A program made the position numbers and the translations under genes. Of a DNA stretch of 64,000 nucleotides, positions 46,810 to 56,089 are shown one piece after another; positions within the stretch are counted from its first letter, which is position 1; each line of letters opens with the position of its first letter. The notes under the pieces are model-generated. The model had not been told where the DNA came from. It searched no databases and saw only the letters and a program-made list of their open reading frames with translations. The stretch comes from Nocardia kruczakiae NBRC 101016 (lineage in GTDB: Bacteria; Actinomycetota; Actinomycetes; Mycobacteriales; Mycobacteriaceae): assembly GCF_001612965.1 (NCBI RefSeq), contig NZ_BDBL01000013.1:1-64000 (forward strand), given 5' to 3'.

Positions 46810-47814
46810 GTGTCGACCCGTGCGTTGTGGATTCGCGTCGCCCTGTCCGTCCTGGCCATGGCCGTCGTGCTGGCCGGAGTGTTCCGGCTGATCGAGCGGC
46901 CGGTCGGTGGCGACACCGACACCTATACCGCGATGTTCACCGATGCGAACGGACTGCGGTCGGGCGACGACGTCCGGCTCTACGGGGTGCAGGTCGGGAA
47001 GGTGCGCAGCGTCGAACTGGACGGCGCCCTCGCGCGCGTGCGCTTCACGGTGACACAGGGCCACCCGCTCTACACCGAAACCCTTGTGGCCGTGCGGTAT
47101 CAGAACCTCACCGGCTTCCGGTACCTGGAGATCCGGCAGCCGGATCAACCCGGCGCCCGCCGCGCCTCGGCGTCGGCCTTCGATACGGCGCATACGATTC
47201 CGGCCTTCGACATCACCACCTTGTTCAACGGATTGCAGCCGGTGCTGGCGCAGCTGTCGCCCGACGATCTGAACCGGTTCGCGAGCAGCATGCTCGCTGT
47301 CGTTCAGGGTGACGGCAACGGCATCGGGCCGGCGCTCGACGCCATCGACACGCTGGGCCGGTACGCGTCGGACCGCGCACAGGTGCTGTCGATCCTGGTG
47401 AACAATTTCGCCCAGGTTTCCGCGCATATGGCCGGAAAATCCGGAAACGCCATGCAGTTGATGACGAATCTGACCGAACTGTTCGTCACCATCACCGACA
47501 AATTGCCGGGCCTGGTGCAATTCGCGATGGAAATTCCGCCGATGCTGCGCCCGCTGCTGGACCTGCTGGATGTCCTGGGCGTCACCGGCGAGGAGAACCA
47601 CGACCTGGACGCCCTCCTGCACCGGGTCCTCCCCAATCCGCGCCAGGCCGTCGACGTGCTGGGACGGCTCCCCGGATTGATCCAGACCCTGGCGACGACC
47701 GTTCCCCCGACCGGACCCGACGCGAATATGACCTGCTCCCACGGCATCGCGGCGGCGCCCGCACCGCTGGCCGTCCTGATCGCCGGACAGAGGATCACGC
47801 TATGTCACCGGTAA
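46810..47814 (+). CDS. mceB: MceB family protein
   Basis: This 334-residue protein has an N-terminal anchor helix (VALSVLAMAVVLAGVFRLI), an MCE domain (about 35-115: FTDANGLRSGDDVRLYGVQV, GKVRSVELDG, LTGFRYLEIRQP) and a helical region with repeated amphipathic segments up to residue 270. It ends with a C-terminal stretch containing a Cys-His pair near MTCSHGIAAAP and ITLCHR. The GTG start abuts the mceA stop. It is expected to form one wall of the Mce tube. Confidence 0.88.
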   Translation: MSTRALWIRVALSVLAMAVVLAGVFRLIERPVGGDTDTYTAMFTDANGLRSGDDVRLYGVQVGKVRSVELDGALARVRFTVTQGHPLYTETLVAVRYQNLTGFRYLEIRQPDQPGARRASASAFDTAHTIPAFDITTLFNGLQPVLAQLSPDDLNRFASSMLAVVQGDGNGIGPALDAIDTLGRYASDRAQVLSILVNNFAQVSAHMAGKSGNAMQLMTNLTELFVTITDKLPGLVQFAMEIPPMLRPLLDLLDVLGVTGEENHDLDALLHRVLPNPRQAVDVLGRLPGLIQTLATTVPPTGPDANMTCSHGIAAAPAPLAVLIAGQRITLCHR

Positions 47815-48845
47815 TCACCCCCTCGTCGATCGTCACCGCCGTGCGCGCCACCCGCCGCGCGATATTCACCGGCCGCGACGAACGCGGCACCCAATTGCGC
47901 TGGGGCATAGGCGGAATCGTTGCCGTCCTCGTGCTGGTGGCCGCCATCGGCGTCATCGATATCGTCGGAACCACCCCGGAGCGTACCTACTCCGCGGATA
48001 TCGCCGAGGCCGGTTCGATACGCACGGGCGACGACGTCCGGATCGCGGGAATTCCGGTCGGCAAGGTGACAGCGCTGCGGCTCCTGCCCGACCGGGTGCG
48101 GATGACGTTCACCGTGAAGGACGGCGTCGCCATCGGAGATCAGACCACCCTGGCGGTGCGGATGCTCACCCTCGTCGGCGGCTACTATCTGGCCGTACAG
48201 CCGGCGGGTTCGAACCCGTTGGGCCACACCGTCATTCCCGCGCAGCGTGTCATTCTGCCCTACAACCTCACCCAGGCCTTCCAGGACGCGGTCGAGCCCG
48301 TGCAGCGGACCGACGGCGACGCCCTGCGCCGCGACCTCGCCGCGCTCTCCGGTGCGATCGACAAGAGTCCGGACGCGCTCCGGCACGCCGGACGCGCGGT
48401 CGCGGACATCGTCGCCATCATGGACCGGCAGAACGCGGACGTCTCGCACACGCTGGCGCTGACCGACGAATATCTGACGGCGCTGAACAAGAATTCCGAC
48501 ACCCTCGCCACCCTGATGCGGACCTTCGGCACCCTCGAGAACGTCGTCGCCGACAACCGCGAACAGCTCAGCTGGGCGCTGCACGGCCTGGCCCAGCTGG
48601 TGCAGAAGCTGGTCCCGCTCGGCCGGATCTGGGACGACTCGCTGCGCGATCAGGCGCAGCCACTCGTCGACGCCATTCCGAAACTGCGGGAACTCGGCGA
48701 TCGCATGGGCGCCCTGCTCGATTCCCTGCACACCTTCGAGCAGCGCCTGACGCCGCTGGTCCAGCCGGGCGGCGGAGTGAGCGTCGACCAGTCCGCCGCC
48801 ACGATCACCGATATCTGCGTTCCGGTTCCCGGAGGGGGATGCTGA
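47802..48845 (+). CDS. mceC: MceC family protein
   Basis: This 347-residue Mce protein starts with a cytosolic stretch of about 40 residues (ATRRAIFTGRDERGTQLRWG), then an anchor helix (VAVLVLVAAIGVIDIVG), the MCE domain (IAEAGSIRTGDDVRIAGIPV, GKVTALRLLPDRV) and a long amphipathic helical part (ELRDRMGALLDSLHTFEQRL-like heptads near the end). It overlaps mceB by 13 bp and mceD by about one base. Confidence 0.88.
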   Translation: MSPVITPSSIVTAVRATRRAIFTGRDERGTQLRWGIGGIVAVLVLVAAIGVIDIVGTTPERTYSADIAEAGSIRTGDDVRIAGIPVGKVTALRLLPDRVRMTFTVKDGVAIGDQTTLAVRMLTLVGGYYLAVQPAGSNPLGHTVIPAQRVILPYNLTQAFQDAVEPVQRTDGDALRRDLAALSGAIDKSPDALRHAGRAVADIVAIMDRQNADVSHTLALTDEYLTALNKNSDTLATLMRTFGTLENVVADNREQLSWALHGLAQLVQKLVPLGRIWDDSLRDQAQPLVDAIPKLRELGDRMGALLDSLHTFEQRLTPLVQPGGGVSVDQSAATITDICVPVPGGGC

Positions 48846-49948
48846 TGCTGACCAAGATGCTCGGATCGCGCGGACTGATGTCGGCGGCGGTCGTGCTGGT
48901 CCTCGTGCTGGCCGCGGGATTCGGCGTGAAGTTGACCCGATCCGAACCGGCGACGCGCAGCTACTGCGCGGAAATGCCCGACAGTATCGGCCTCTACACC
49001 GACAGCGCGGTCACCGTCATGGGCGTCCAGGTCGGCAAGGTCACCGCCATCGAACCCGGCAACGGTGCGGCCACGGTGCGGTTCACGGTGCGCGCCGACC
49101 GCACCCTCCCGCCGGACGTCGGCGCGGTGACGGTCAGCCACACCATCCTGGCCGATCGCACTCTGGCACTCATCGGCGCCGAACCCGCCGGAGCCGGTTG
49201 GGATCCGGGCCGATGCATCACCAAAACCCTGACGCCCAAGAGCATGTCGGAAACCTTCGACGCCCTGGCGAAACTCTCCGATCAGTTGAACGCGTCCGCA
49301 GATCCCGCACAGCGCACCGCCGTCGGTGACGGTCTCGACGCCCTCGACCGGGCGACATCCGGTACCGGACAGCAACTCAACGCGCTCATCGAGCAACTGA
49401 GCCGGGCGCTCGCCTCCCCCGACGCGGCGATCGGGCATCTCGGTCAGCTCATGGACGATCTGGCCGCACTGGCCCATCGCGCCCGCAACGGATGGCCGGA
49501 ACTGGAGAACATCGTGCCACGGCTGACCGAGACGTTCTCCGATATCAACACCCTCGCCTTCCCGCCCGTGGCCGATCTGGTGACCGCACTCGCCGGGCTG
49601 CTCCCGGAACTCAACGAGGTGGTCATGAAGCTCGGCTCCCCCGCGCTGCGCGCGCTGAACAACGTTCCCGGCCTGTCGAAACTCATCGCCTCGGGAGTCG
49701 GCTCGCTCGCCGAGATCATCCGCATGACCCCGGCCCTCGCCACCGGCTTCACCGATGCGATCGATCCGGTCAGCGGCGAGTTCACCATCGGGTACGCACC
49801 ACCGAAACTCGTGCTGCCCCGACAACAGACCGACCAGATCTGCGCGGCGCTGCGGGCGGTCGCGGGACAGCAGTGCGAGACCGCCGGCAACGGCGGGGTG
49901 ACCGTGCCGGCCCTGCCGGTACTCCTGTCGGCGGTGAGCGCGAAATGA
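48845..49948 (+). CDS. mceD: MceD family protein
   Basis: This 367-residue Mce protein has an N-terminal anchor (GLMSAAVVLVLVLAAGFGVK), the MCE domain (IGLYTDSAVTVMGVQVGKVT, DRTLALIGAEP) and the helical barrel (SRALASPDAAIGHLGQLMDD). Two ATGs six bases apart compete. The second (48845) overlaps the mceC stop as TGATG and has GGAGG at 9 nt, the first has too short a spacing, so the second is chosen. Four cysteines in the mature part (for example RCITKTL, QICAALRAVAGQQC) may form disulfides. Confidence 0.87.
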   Translation: MLTKMLGSRGLMSAAVVLVLVLAAGFGVKLTRSEPATRSYCAEMPDSIGLYTDSAVTVMGVQVGKVTAIEPGNGAATVRFTVRADRTLPPDVGAVTVSHTILADRTLALIGAEPAGAGWDPGRCITKTLTPKSMSETFDALAKLSDQLNASADPAQRTAVGDGLDALDRATSGTGQQLNALIEQLSRALASPDAAIGHLGQLMDDLAALAHRARNGWPELENIVPRLTETFSDINTLAFPPVADLVTALAGLLPELNEVVMKLGSPALRALNNVPGLSKLIASGVGSLAEIIRMTPALATGFTDAIDPVSGEFTIGYAPPKLVLPRQQTDQICAALRAVAGQQCETAGNGGVTVPALPVLLSAVSAK

Positions 49949-51042
49949 CACGACGCACCGCGAATCTGCGCCGGATCTGCGCCTGCGCGCTTCTCGCCGC
50001 CACCCTCGCCGCATCGGCTACGGCCTGCGGTTTCCAGCCCGCCGACATCCCGGTGCCGGGCACCGGCGTCGGCGGACCGACCTACCGGTTGCGCATCCAG
50101 TTCGCCGATGTCCTCAATCTCCCGCAGGGCGCCAAGGTCATCGCGAACGGGGTGCGGATCGGGCAGCTCACCCACATCACCGTCGTCGACCCGGCACCGG
50201 CCACCGGCACGACTGCCGCACGTAAAGGCTATGTGATCGCCGATGTCGCCATCCGCACCTCGGTCCGGCTACCGGTCGGCACCACCGCCCAGCTGCGGCA
50301 GGCCACACCGCTCGGCGACGTCCACATCGCCCTCACCGAACCGGCCCATCCCTCGGCCGGCGAGATCCGCCCGGACGCGACGATCCCGATCTCCGACACG
50401 CGGCAGCAACTGCCCATCGAGGACATCCTCGCGCAGCTGGCCACCTTCGTCGGCAGCGGCGCGGTGCACGACATCCAGAACATCGTGCACACCGTGAACG
50501 GGATCATGCCCGCGGATCCGGCGGTGACCGCGCGGATCTCCGACGTGCTCGGTTCGGACCTGAACGACCTTGCCGCACATACCGATTCGATTCACCAGCT
50601 GGTCGACGGCATCCAGGCCACGGTCGACGAGGGCCTGCTGAATCACACCTCGACATGGGATCCCCTGCTCACCCCGGACGGGGTGCAGCACACCACCGAT
50701 GTGATCCGGGCCGAAATCGGCGTCGTCTTCGTCCTCACCGCCCTCGGCCCGTTCGCGCCGTCGACGACCTGGCTGGGGCCGGTGCTGGATTCGACCACGG
50801 CCGCCGCCCGCGCGGTGGTGCCGATGCTGTTCGGCAGTGCGCCGCTCGACACCGGCTCCCCGTCGAATATGGCGAGACTGACGAATCTGCTGCAGTCCCA
50901 GATCATTCCGTTCGCCGAGCGCGGCCCGAAGATCGACCTGGTCGGCGTCACGGTATCGCCGTCTCCGGCCCCCGGCATGCCCCCCGAGGAACAGACCACC
51001 CGCATCGTCGATGCGCTGCGGATGATCGGAGCGGTGCGATGA
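49945..51042 (+). CDS. mceE: MceE family lipoprotein
   Basis: This 365-residue Mce protein is a lipoprotein: a signal peptide ending in the lipobox ATAC (ASATAC, Cys28), as for LprK/MceE in mycobacteria. The MCE domain follows (LRIQFADVLNLPQGAKVIAN, GVRIGQLTHITVV, LRQATPLGDVHIALTEP), then the helical barrel and a C-terminal unstructured segment. The ATG overlaps the mceD stop (ATGA) and its own stop overlaps mceF. It is the only lipid-anchored member in this operon. Confidence 0.9.
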   Translation: MTRRTANLRRICACALLAATLAASATACGFQPADIPVPGTGVGGPTYRLRIQFADVLNLPQGAKVIANGVRIGQLTHITVVDPAPATGTTAARKGYVIADVAIRTSVRLPVGTTAQLRQATPLGDVHIALTEPAHPSAGEIRPDATIPISDTRQQLPIEDILAQLATFVGSGAVHDIQNIVHTVNGIMPADPAVTARISDVLGSDLNDLAAHTDSIHQLVDGIQATVDEGLLNHTSTWDPLLTPDGVQHTTDVIRAEIGVVFVLTALGPFAPSTTWLGPVLDSTTAAARAVVPMLFGSAPLDTGSPSNMARLTNLLQSQIIPFAERGPKIDLVGVTVSPSPAPGMPPEEQTTRIVDALRMIGAVR

Positions 51043-51995
51043 GAATTCGATCGATCGTCTCGCTCACGGCGATCGCCGCCGTCCTCGTTTTCGGCATCGT
51101 CTACATGACAGTGGGCGTGCTGCACCTCGATCCCCGCAAGTCCTACCTGACCGCCGATCTCCGGCTCGCCGAATCCGGTGGGCTGGGGCCGAATTCGCCG
51201 GTGCTGTTCGACGGGGTCGCGGTCGGCAAGGCGGAGACGGTGCGCAAACAGGCCTCCGGCGTGCTCGTCCGGCTGCGGATCGACGACAAGTACCACATCC
51301 CGGCCACCAGCGACATCCACATCGAACAGCTGTCGGCGCTCGGCGAACCGTATATCGAATTCGCCTCGACCGGACCGGGCGGGCCGTATCTGCGTGACGG
51401 GCAGACGATCTCGACCGAGCGGGTGCATCTGCCGATGAACATCACGGCGCTGTCGACCCGGGCGGTGACACTGCTCGAGCAGATCCACCCGGAGACGGTG
51501 GCGCGGCTGGTCGACACCTTCGACACCGCGCTGACGGGTACCGATCAGGCGATGCGCACCCTTCAGCATTCATCCGATCTGCTGGCGGCCACCCTGCTGA
51601 GCCGCACCGACGCCATCCGGCAGCTGTTCACCGATATGCAGGCCGTCGGCGGGAATATGGACTGGCTGGGCCCCTCCCTGGAAACCGCCGGACCGCAACT
51701 CGGCCGGTTCGGCACCATGCTGATCAAGATCGTCGAGGGCGGGTCCGTGCTGTCGAACAAACAACCCGTGGACAACTACTACACCGGCGACGGACTGGTC
51801 CCGTTCCTCGGGCAACTGACCGAACTGCTCAACAAGATCGGACCGGCCGTCGCACCACTGGGCCCGGCCCTGCAGCCGGTACTCACCGAGGCCGTCCACT
51901 CCTCACCCCACATCGACGTCAGCGCATTGATCAGCCAGGCACTGCAGGGCCTCGATCCCGACGGGACGCTGCATTTCCGGATCGCCGTCAAATAG
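51039..51995 (+). CDS. mceF: MceF family protein
   Basis: This 318-residue last Mce protein has an anchor helix (LTAIAAVLVFGIVYMTVGVL), the MCE domain (ADLRLAESGGLGPNSPVLFD, GVAVGKAETVRKQASG, EQLSALGEPYIEFAST) and a helical barrel with HPETVARLVDTFDTALTGTD. The C-terminal tail is shorter than in many MceF proteins, which reach over 400 residues. It overlaps mceE by 4 bp and is followed after 40 bp by the Mam gene. Confidence 0.88.
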   Translation: MRIRSIVSLTAIAAVLVFGIVYMTVGVLHLDPRKSYLTADLRLAESGGLGPNSPVLFDGVAVGKAETVRKQASGVLVRLRIDDKYHIPATSDIHIEQLSALGEPYIEFASTGPGGPYLRDGQTISTERVHLPMNITALSTRAVTLLEQIHPETVARLVDTFDTALTGTDQAMRTLQHSSDLLAATLLSRTDAIRQLFTDMQAVGGNMDWLGPSLETAGPQLGRFGTMLIKIVEGGSVLSNKQPVDNYYTGDGLVPFLGQLTELLNKIGPAVAPLGPALQPVLTEAVHSSPHIDVSALISQALQGLDPDGTLHFRIAVK

Positions 51996-52035
51996 CCGAG
52001 TACCACCCAGCCCGACCGGCAGGAGGAACCCACCG

Positions 52036-52638
52036 ATGAGCACAGCAGTAGACGAGAAGGACGAAAACACCGGTGTCACATCGGTTTCCGTGCCTGCCGG
52101 TGAGCGACGAGCCGCGCTGACGATCGCGGTCCGGCTCTCGACCGTACTGACCACCGCGGTGATCGTCGCCCTGCTGGCGGTGAGCATCGTGTTCGGGTGC
52201 CTGTACTTCTCGGCACGCTCCACCCTGTCCGATCGCGATACCGCCGCCACCGACGACCGGCACGCCGCCGACATCGCGTCGAAGTACGCCGTCGGCGCCT
52301 CGACCATCGACTACCACGATGTGAAGGGCTGGATCGAGCGGTTGAAGGCCGGCACCACCACCCAGCTGGCGGCCAAATTCGACGCGACCGCACCGCAACT
52401 CGAGCAGATCCTGCTGCCGCTGCAGTGGACCTCGAAGGCGACGCCGCTGTCCGCCGCGGTGACCTCCGAATCCGACGGCATCTACAAGGTGAACGCCTAC
52501 CTGGACGTCACGTCGACCAGCGCGCAGACACCAGACGGCGGCCGCACCACCGTGACCTACTCGCTCACCATCGACCGCAACTCGGACTGGAAGATCACCG
52601 ACGTCGGCGGGTTGCAGAACGCCCTGCCCACCAAGTGA
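52036..52638 (+). CDS. Mce-associated membrane protein (Mam)
   Basis: This 200-residue protein has a cytosolic N-terminus of 30 residues, one membrane helix (residues about 35-58, TTAVIVALLAVSIVFGCLYF) and a periplasmic NTF2-like domain of about 130 residues with the Mam pattern ADIASKYAVGASTIDYHDVK and VTYSLTIDRNSDWKITDVGG. Mam proteins stabilise or assist Mce transporters. A good AGGAGG lies before the ATG. It lies between the mce genes and a thioesterase gene on the same strand. Confidence 0.85.
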   Translation: MSTAVDEKDENTGVTSVSVPAGERRAALTIAVRLSTVLTTAVIVALLAVSIVFGCLYFSARSTLSDRDTAATDDRHAADIASKYAVGASTIDYHDVKGWIERLKAGTTTQLAAKFDATAPQLEQILLPLQWTSKATPLSAAVTSESDGIYKVNAYLDVTSTSAQTPDGGRTTVTYSLTIDRNSDWKITDVGGLQNALPTK

Positions 52639-52680
52639 GTCGGCCGCAGGCCGCCGGAAGCGATAGGACACTATGGGCTG

Positions 52681-53484
52681 ATGACCGATATGCCTGCCAT
52701 GTTCACCGTCGACGACGACGGCCGGTACCTGCCCCGCAAGTGGGCATACGGCCGCTGGGGTGCGGACATGCTCAGCGGCCCCGCCGTCTGCGCGGCCGCC
52801 GCGCGCACCCTCGAACGGGAACACGGGCTGCCCGGTTTCGTCCCGGCTCGATTCACCATCGATCTGTTCAAGGCGGCGAAGGGGCAGCCGCTCGAGGTGC
52901 ACACCGAGGTGATCCGCGCCGGCCGGCGGATCCACATCGCCTCGGCCACCGTCCGCCAGGGTGAGGTCGAAGTCGCCGAGGCGCGGCTCGTCCAGCTGCG
53001 CGCCACCGACGCCCCGCCGGGCGAGGAGTGGCATTCCGAGCATCCGTTCGATCCGCCCACCGACGCGGGGGTGGACTGGTGGTACCGCAGCGACAACGAC
53101 TGGTCGACGTCGATGGGCGACCATCAGAACTCCGGCCGCAAGAGCCTGTGGGCGGTCCCGCTGGGTGCGGTCGAGGGCGAGGAGCGCAGCGCGTTCGTGG
53201 AAGCCGTGGTCGCCGCCGAGTCCACGAGCCTGGTGACCAATTGGGGATCGCAGGGCATCGGATACATCAACGCCGATCTCACCGTGGCACTCGACCGCTT
53301 GCCCGTCGGTGACCGGATCGGGCTGCAAGCCGAAACCCACCTCACCGGCAACGGTGTATCCGTCGGCACCGCAACCCTTTTCGATTCGCGCGGGCCGATC
53401 GGCACCGGCATGGTGACCGCGGTCGGCAATGCCGCCGCCCAGATCGACTTCTCCGGAAACGGGATCGACTTCTCCGAAAACTGA
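52681..53484 (+). CDS. acyl-CoA thioesterase-like double-hotdog protein
   Basis: This 267-residue TesB-like protein has two hotdog repeats. The first has GRWGADMLSGPAVCAAAART and PARFTIDLFKAAKGQPLEVH, the second has ESTSLVTNWGSQGIGYINAD and LTVALDRLPVGDRIGLQAET. Such enzymes hydrolyse acyl-CoA or act as thioester-binding proteins. It is the last gene of the mce cluster, 42 bp after Mam, so it may process the imported fatty acid or sterol side chain after CoA activation. An 18-bp sequence is repeated with a 21-bp period at the 3' end, giving a doubled IDFS tail. Confidence 0.78.
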   Translation: MTDMPAMFTVDDDGRYLPRKWAYGRWGADMLSGPAVCAAAARTLEREHGLPGFVPARFTIDLFKAAKGQPLEVHTEVIRAGRRIHIASATVRQGEVEVAEARLVQLRATDAPPGEEWHSEHPFDPPTDAGVDWWYRSDNDWSTSMGDHQNSGRKSLWAVPLGAVEGEERSAFVEAVVAAESTSLVTNWGSQGIGYINADLTVALDRLPVGDRIGLQAETHLTGNGVSVGTATLFDSRGPIGTGMVTAVGNAAAQIDFSGNGIDFSEN

Positions 53485-53492
53485 GGCGCCGG

Positions 53493-53516
53493 GCGATATT
53501 CCGGTCCCGATATCGC
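53493..53516 (+). terminator. hairpin after the mce cluster
   Basis: GCGATAT (53493-53499) and ATATCGC (53510-53516) form a perfect 7-bp stem with a 10-nt loop, starting 9 bp after the thioesterase stop. It probably ends the mce transcription unit. Confidence 0.5.
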
Positions 53517-53570
53517 GGCACCGAGCGTGTCGGGTTGACCGCGCGGCACCAGGTTCCGACGATCGTCGGG

Positions 53571-55853
53571 GTGAGCCCGATCCGAAGGACGCCCGCTGCG
53601 CGGCGTCGGCGCCTGTGGCCGGTAGTGATCGTCGTCCTCGGTGTGGTGGCCGCACCGCCGCCGATGGTGACCGCGGCCCCGGCGGACACACTGTGGTCCG
53701 CGACGTCGGAATCGTTCGCACCCGGCGATTTCCACGCCGCGCCCTATCTGGGCAACGGCCGGATCGGGACGGTGCTGCCGCCCAGCGGTGGTGGATACCA
53801 CGACTACGGCGACGCGGTGCGCACCTCGTTTCCGCTGCAGCAATCCCGTTATACCGGAACGTATTTGGCGGGCTTCTACGCGCAGGCCGAGCCCTCACCG
53901 CAGTACACCCAGGTGATCGCCGCGCTGCCCGCGTGGTCGGGGCTCACCGTCGAGATCGCCGGGCATCGATACGACGCGGACGTGGATCCGGCGACGGTGC
54001 ACGAGTACCGGCAGACGCTGGACTACCGCACCGCGACGGTCACCACCCGGGCCGACTGGACACCGGACCCGCAGCACCGGCTGCGACTTCGCTACGACAC
54101 CTTCGTCTCCCGCGATCGGCCGGACCTCGCGGTGCAGAAACTGACCGTCACACCCGATCGCCCCGGTGAGGTCGCGGTCGTCGACCGGATCGACGGCGCG
54201 GCGGCGCGCCGGGTCGTCCCGGTGACGGCGACGGCCGATCCGAGCAGCGGACGCACGGTGGCGGGAGTCCGCGCGGACGGGACCGCCGACACCGCGTTCG
54301 TGGTGTCGTCCGTCGACTCCCCGCCGCAGGCCGCCGGCACCGCACTGCCCGGCGCCGACGGCATCCGATACGTTCTGCCCGCCACCGGGAACGACAGCTA
54401 CACCTTCACCGCCTACACCGGCATCTCCTCCACCGACTACGGGCCCGATCCCCTGGTCGCCGCCACCGCCGCGGCCGAATCGGGTCGCGCCCAGGGCTTC
54501 GAGGCCGCACATTCCGCCCACGCCGCACAGTGGGACCGGCTGTGGCAGCCCACCCTCGAGATCCCGGGCCGCACCGACTACACCCGATGGATCCGCGCCG
54601 CACTGTATTCCGTCCTGGCCAGCGTCCGCGCGGGCGAGCGCTGGTCGGTGCAACCGGCGGGACTGTCGTCCGACGACTACGGCGGCATGACGTTCTGGGA
54701 CGCCGAGACCTGGATCTTCCCGACCCTGCTGGCCCTGTATCCGGACCTGGCCCGCACCGTGGTCGATTTCCGCGCCGCCGCGCTGCCCGCCGCCCGGGCC
54801 AACGCCCGCGGCTACGGCCTGCCCGGCGCGCTGTATCCGTGGGACGACGGGCCCGCCCAGCGCTGCGCGTCCCCGATCGGGTGCGGCCTCACCGAGGAAC
54901 ATCTGCACAACGAGATCGCGCTGGCCCAATGGCAGTACTATCTGGCCACCGGCGATCGTGAATGGCTGCGTACCCGCGGCGCCCCGGTGATCACCGCGAT
55001 CGCCGACTATCTGACCGCGCGGATCGGGCCGAAACTTCCCGACGGCGCCTACCATTTCGCCCCGGCCGCCGGATCCGACGAGTATGTCGCCTTCTCGATC
55101 GACAATGCCCTCACCAACGGCGGCGTGCGCAACACGATGGACATCGCCGCCCGAGCGGCCGGACTGTCCGGACTTCCCGTCGACCCGCGCTGGGCCGATA
55201 TCGGCGCGCATATGGCGATGCCGCCCGATATCGCGCCCGGGGTGCCCGCCGAATATCTCGGCTACACCGGCGCCCCGATCAAACAGGCCGACACGGTGCT
55301 GCTCAGCTATCCGTTCACCTACGCGGCGCCCGGCTATTCACCGGCCGCGACCATGCGGTACTACTTCGACCGCACCGATCCGGACGGCCCGAATATGAGC
55401 AACAGCGTCGGCGCGATCCTCAGCGCCCGCTACGACCCCTGCCGCACCCAGGATTACCTGGATCGATCCGTGCGGCCCTACGCCCGCGAACCGTACGAAT
55501 TCCAGGCCGAGGCACGCGGGGACCGGTCGGGGGCCAACGCACAGGGACAGTCGGCGTGGATCTTCGTCACCGGCGCCGCGGGATTCCTGCAGGGACTACT
55601 CTACGCACCCCTCGGATGGCGCTGGACCGACAGCGGCCCGGCCATCGATCCGATGCTGCCCAGCGGCTTCCCCGCCGGCCTGACCGTGCGCGAACTCGCG
55701 GTCGGCGACACCCGCCTGACCGTCCACATCGCATCGGCGACCACCACGGTGACCCTGACCTCGGGTGACCCCATCACCCTGCAGACGCCCAGCGGTCCCG
55801 CCGAAGTGGTTCCCGGACAACCACTTTCGATCCCCACCCGCGCCGCGTGCTGA
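53571..55853 (+). CDS. secreted glycoside hydrolase family 65-like protein
   Basis: This protein of about 760 residues resembles GH65 enzymes such as acid trehalase, with an N-terminal signal peptide (LWPVVIVVLGVVAAPPPMVT), a beta-rich N-domain (from GNGRIGTVLPPSGGG), and the (alpha/alpha)6 barrel. The motif WDAETWIFPTLLALYPDLA matches the substrate-binding FWDTE-type motif, and EEHLHNEIALAQWQYYLATG contains the likely general-acid Glu. GANAQGQSAWIFVTGAAGFL corresponds to the late barrel motif. It probably hydrolyses an alpha-glucoside, perhaps trehalose or glycosylated material, outside the cell. The frame also opens at a TTG at 53535; neither start has a strong ribosome binding site. Confidence 0.75.
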   Translation: MSPIRRTPAARRRRLWPVVIVVLGVVAAPPPMVTAAPADTLWSATSESFAPGDFHAAPYLGNGRIGTVLPPSGGGYHDYGDAVRTSFPLQQSRYTGTYLAGFYAQAEPSPQYTQVIAALPAWSGLTVEIAGHRYDADVDPATVHEYRQTLDYRTATVTTRADWTPDPQHRLRLRYDTFVSRDRPDLAVQKLTVTPDRPGEVAVVDRIDGAAARRVVPVTATADPSSGRTVAGVRADGTADTAFVVSSVDSPPQAAGTALPGADGIRYVLPATGNDSYTFTAYTGISSTDYGPDPLVAATAAAESGRAQGFEAAHSAHAAQWDRLWQPTLEIPGRTDYTRWIRAALYSVLASVRAGERWSVQPAGLSSDDYGGMTFWDAETWIFPTLLALYPDLARTVVDFRAAALPAARANARGYGLPGALYPWDDGPAQRCASPIGCGLTEEHLHNEIALAQWQYYLATGDREWLRTRGAPVITAIADYLTARIGPKLPDGAYHFAPAAGSDEYVAFSIDNALTNGGVRNTMDIAARAAGLSGLPVDPRWADIGAHMAMPPDIAPGVPAEYLGYTGAPIKQADTVLLSYPFTYAAPGYSPAATMRYYFDRTDPDGPNMSNSVGAILSARYDPCRTQDYLDRSVRPYAREPYEFQAEARGDRSGANAQGQSAWIFVTGAAGFLQGLLYAPLGWRWTDSGPAIDPMLPSGFPAGLTVRELAVGDTRLTVHIASATTTVTLTSGDPITLQTPSGPAEVVPGQPLSIPTRAAC

Positions 55854-55915
55854 GTCGCACGACGGGATCGCCGACGCGCCACCGGCCGGTCCGTCGCGAC
55901 GGATCGCCGAGCCGA

Positions 55916-56089
55916 ATGCGATGCGAGTTGCGCGAGGCGGCCACCGGCACCACGATCGCCGGTGTGCAGAACCACTTCAACCTCGGCGACCGGCCGCACC
56001 GGTCCGTCCTCGGCCGGGCCGCGGCCCGCGACAGCGGAATCGCTCCCGCGTCATGGGATCGGTTCGAGCGTGCGGGGGCCGTCGCATGA
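55916..56089 (+). pseudogene. aldo/keto reductase fragment
   Basis: A 57-codon frame contains TTIAGVQNHFNLGDRPHRSV followed by LGRAAARDSGIAPASW, which parallels the AKR segment 'VQNxYNLxDRxxxxVLxxCxxxGIAFxPW'. Nothing N-terminal (DxxxxY, K and H catalytic residues) or C-terminal (cofactor site) remains. The stop overlaps the start of the MBL gene (ATGA), so a remnant transcript could still lead into it. I treat it as a decayed fragment of an aldo/keto reductase. Confidence 0.4.

Noticed and set aside
44026..51995. Assigning the operon to a numbered mycobacterial mce locus (mce1-mce4)
   Set aside because: The six Mce proteins are too divergent by eye to fix orthology, and no cholesterol or FadD markers flank the operon.
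51988..53898. 636-codon minus-strand frame over Mam and thioesterase genes
   Set aside because: Antisense shadow; the plus-strand genes have ribosome binding sites and family motifs.
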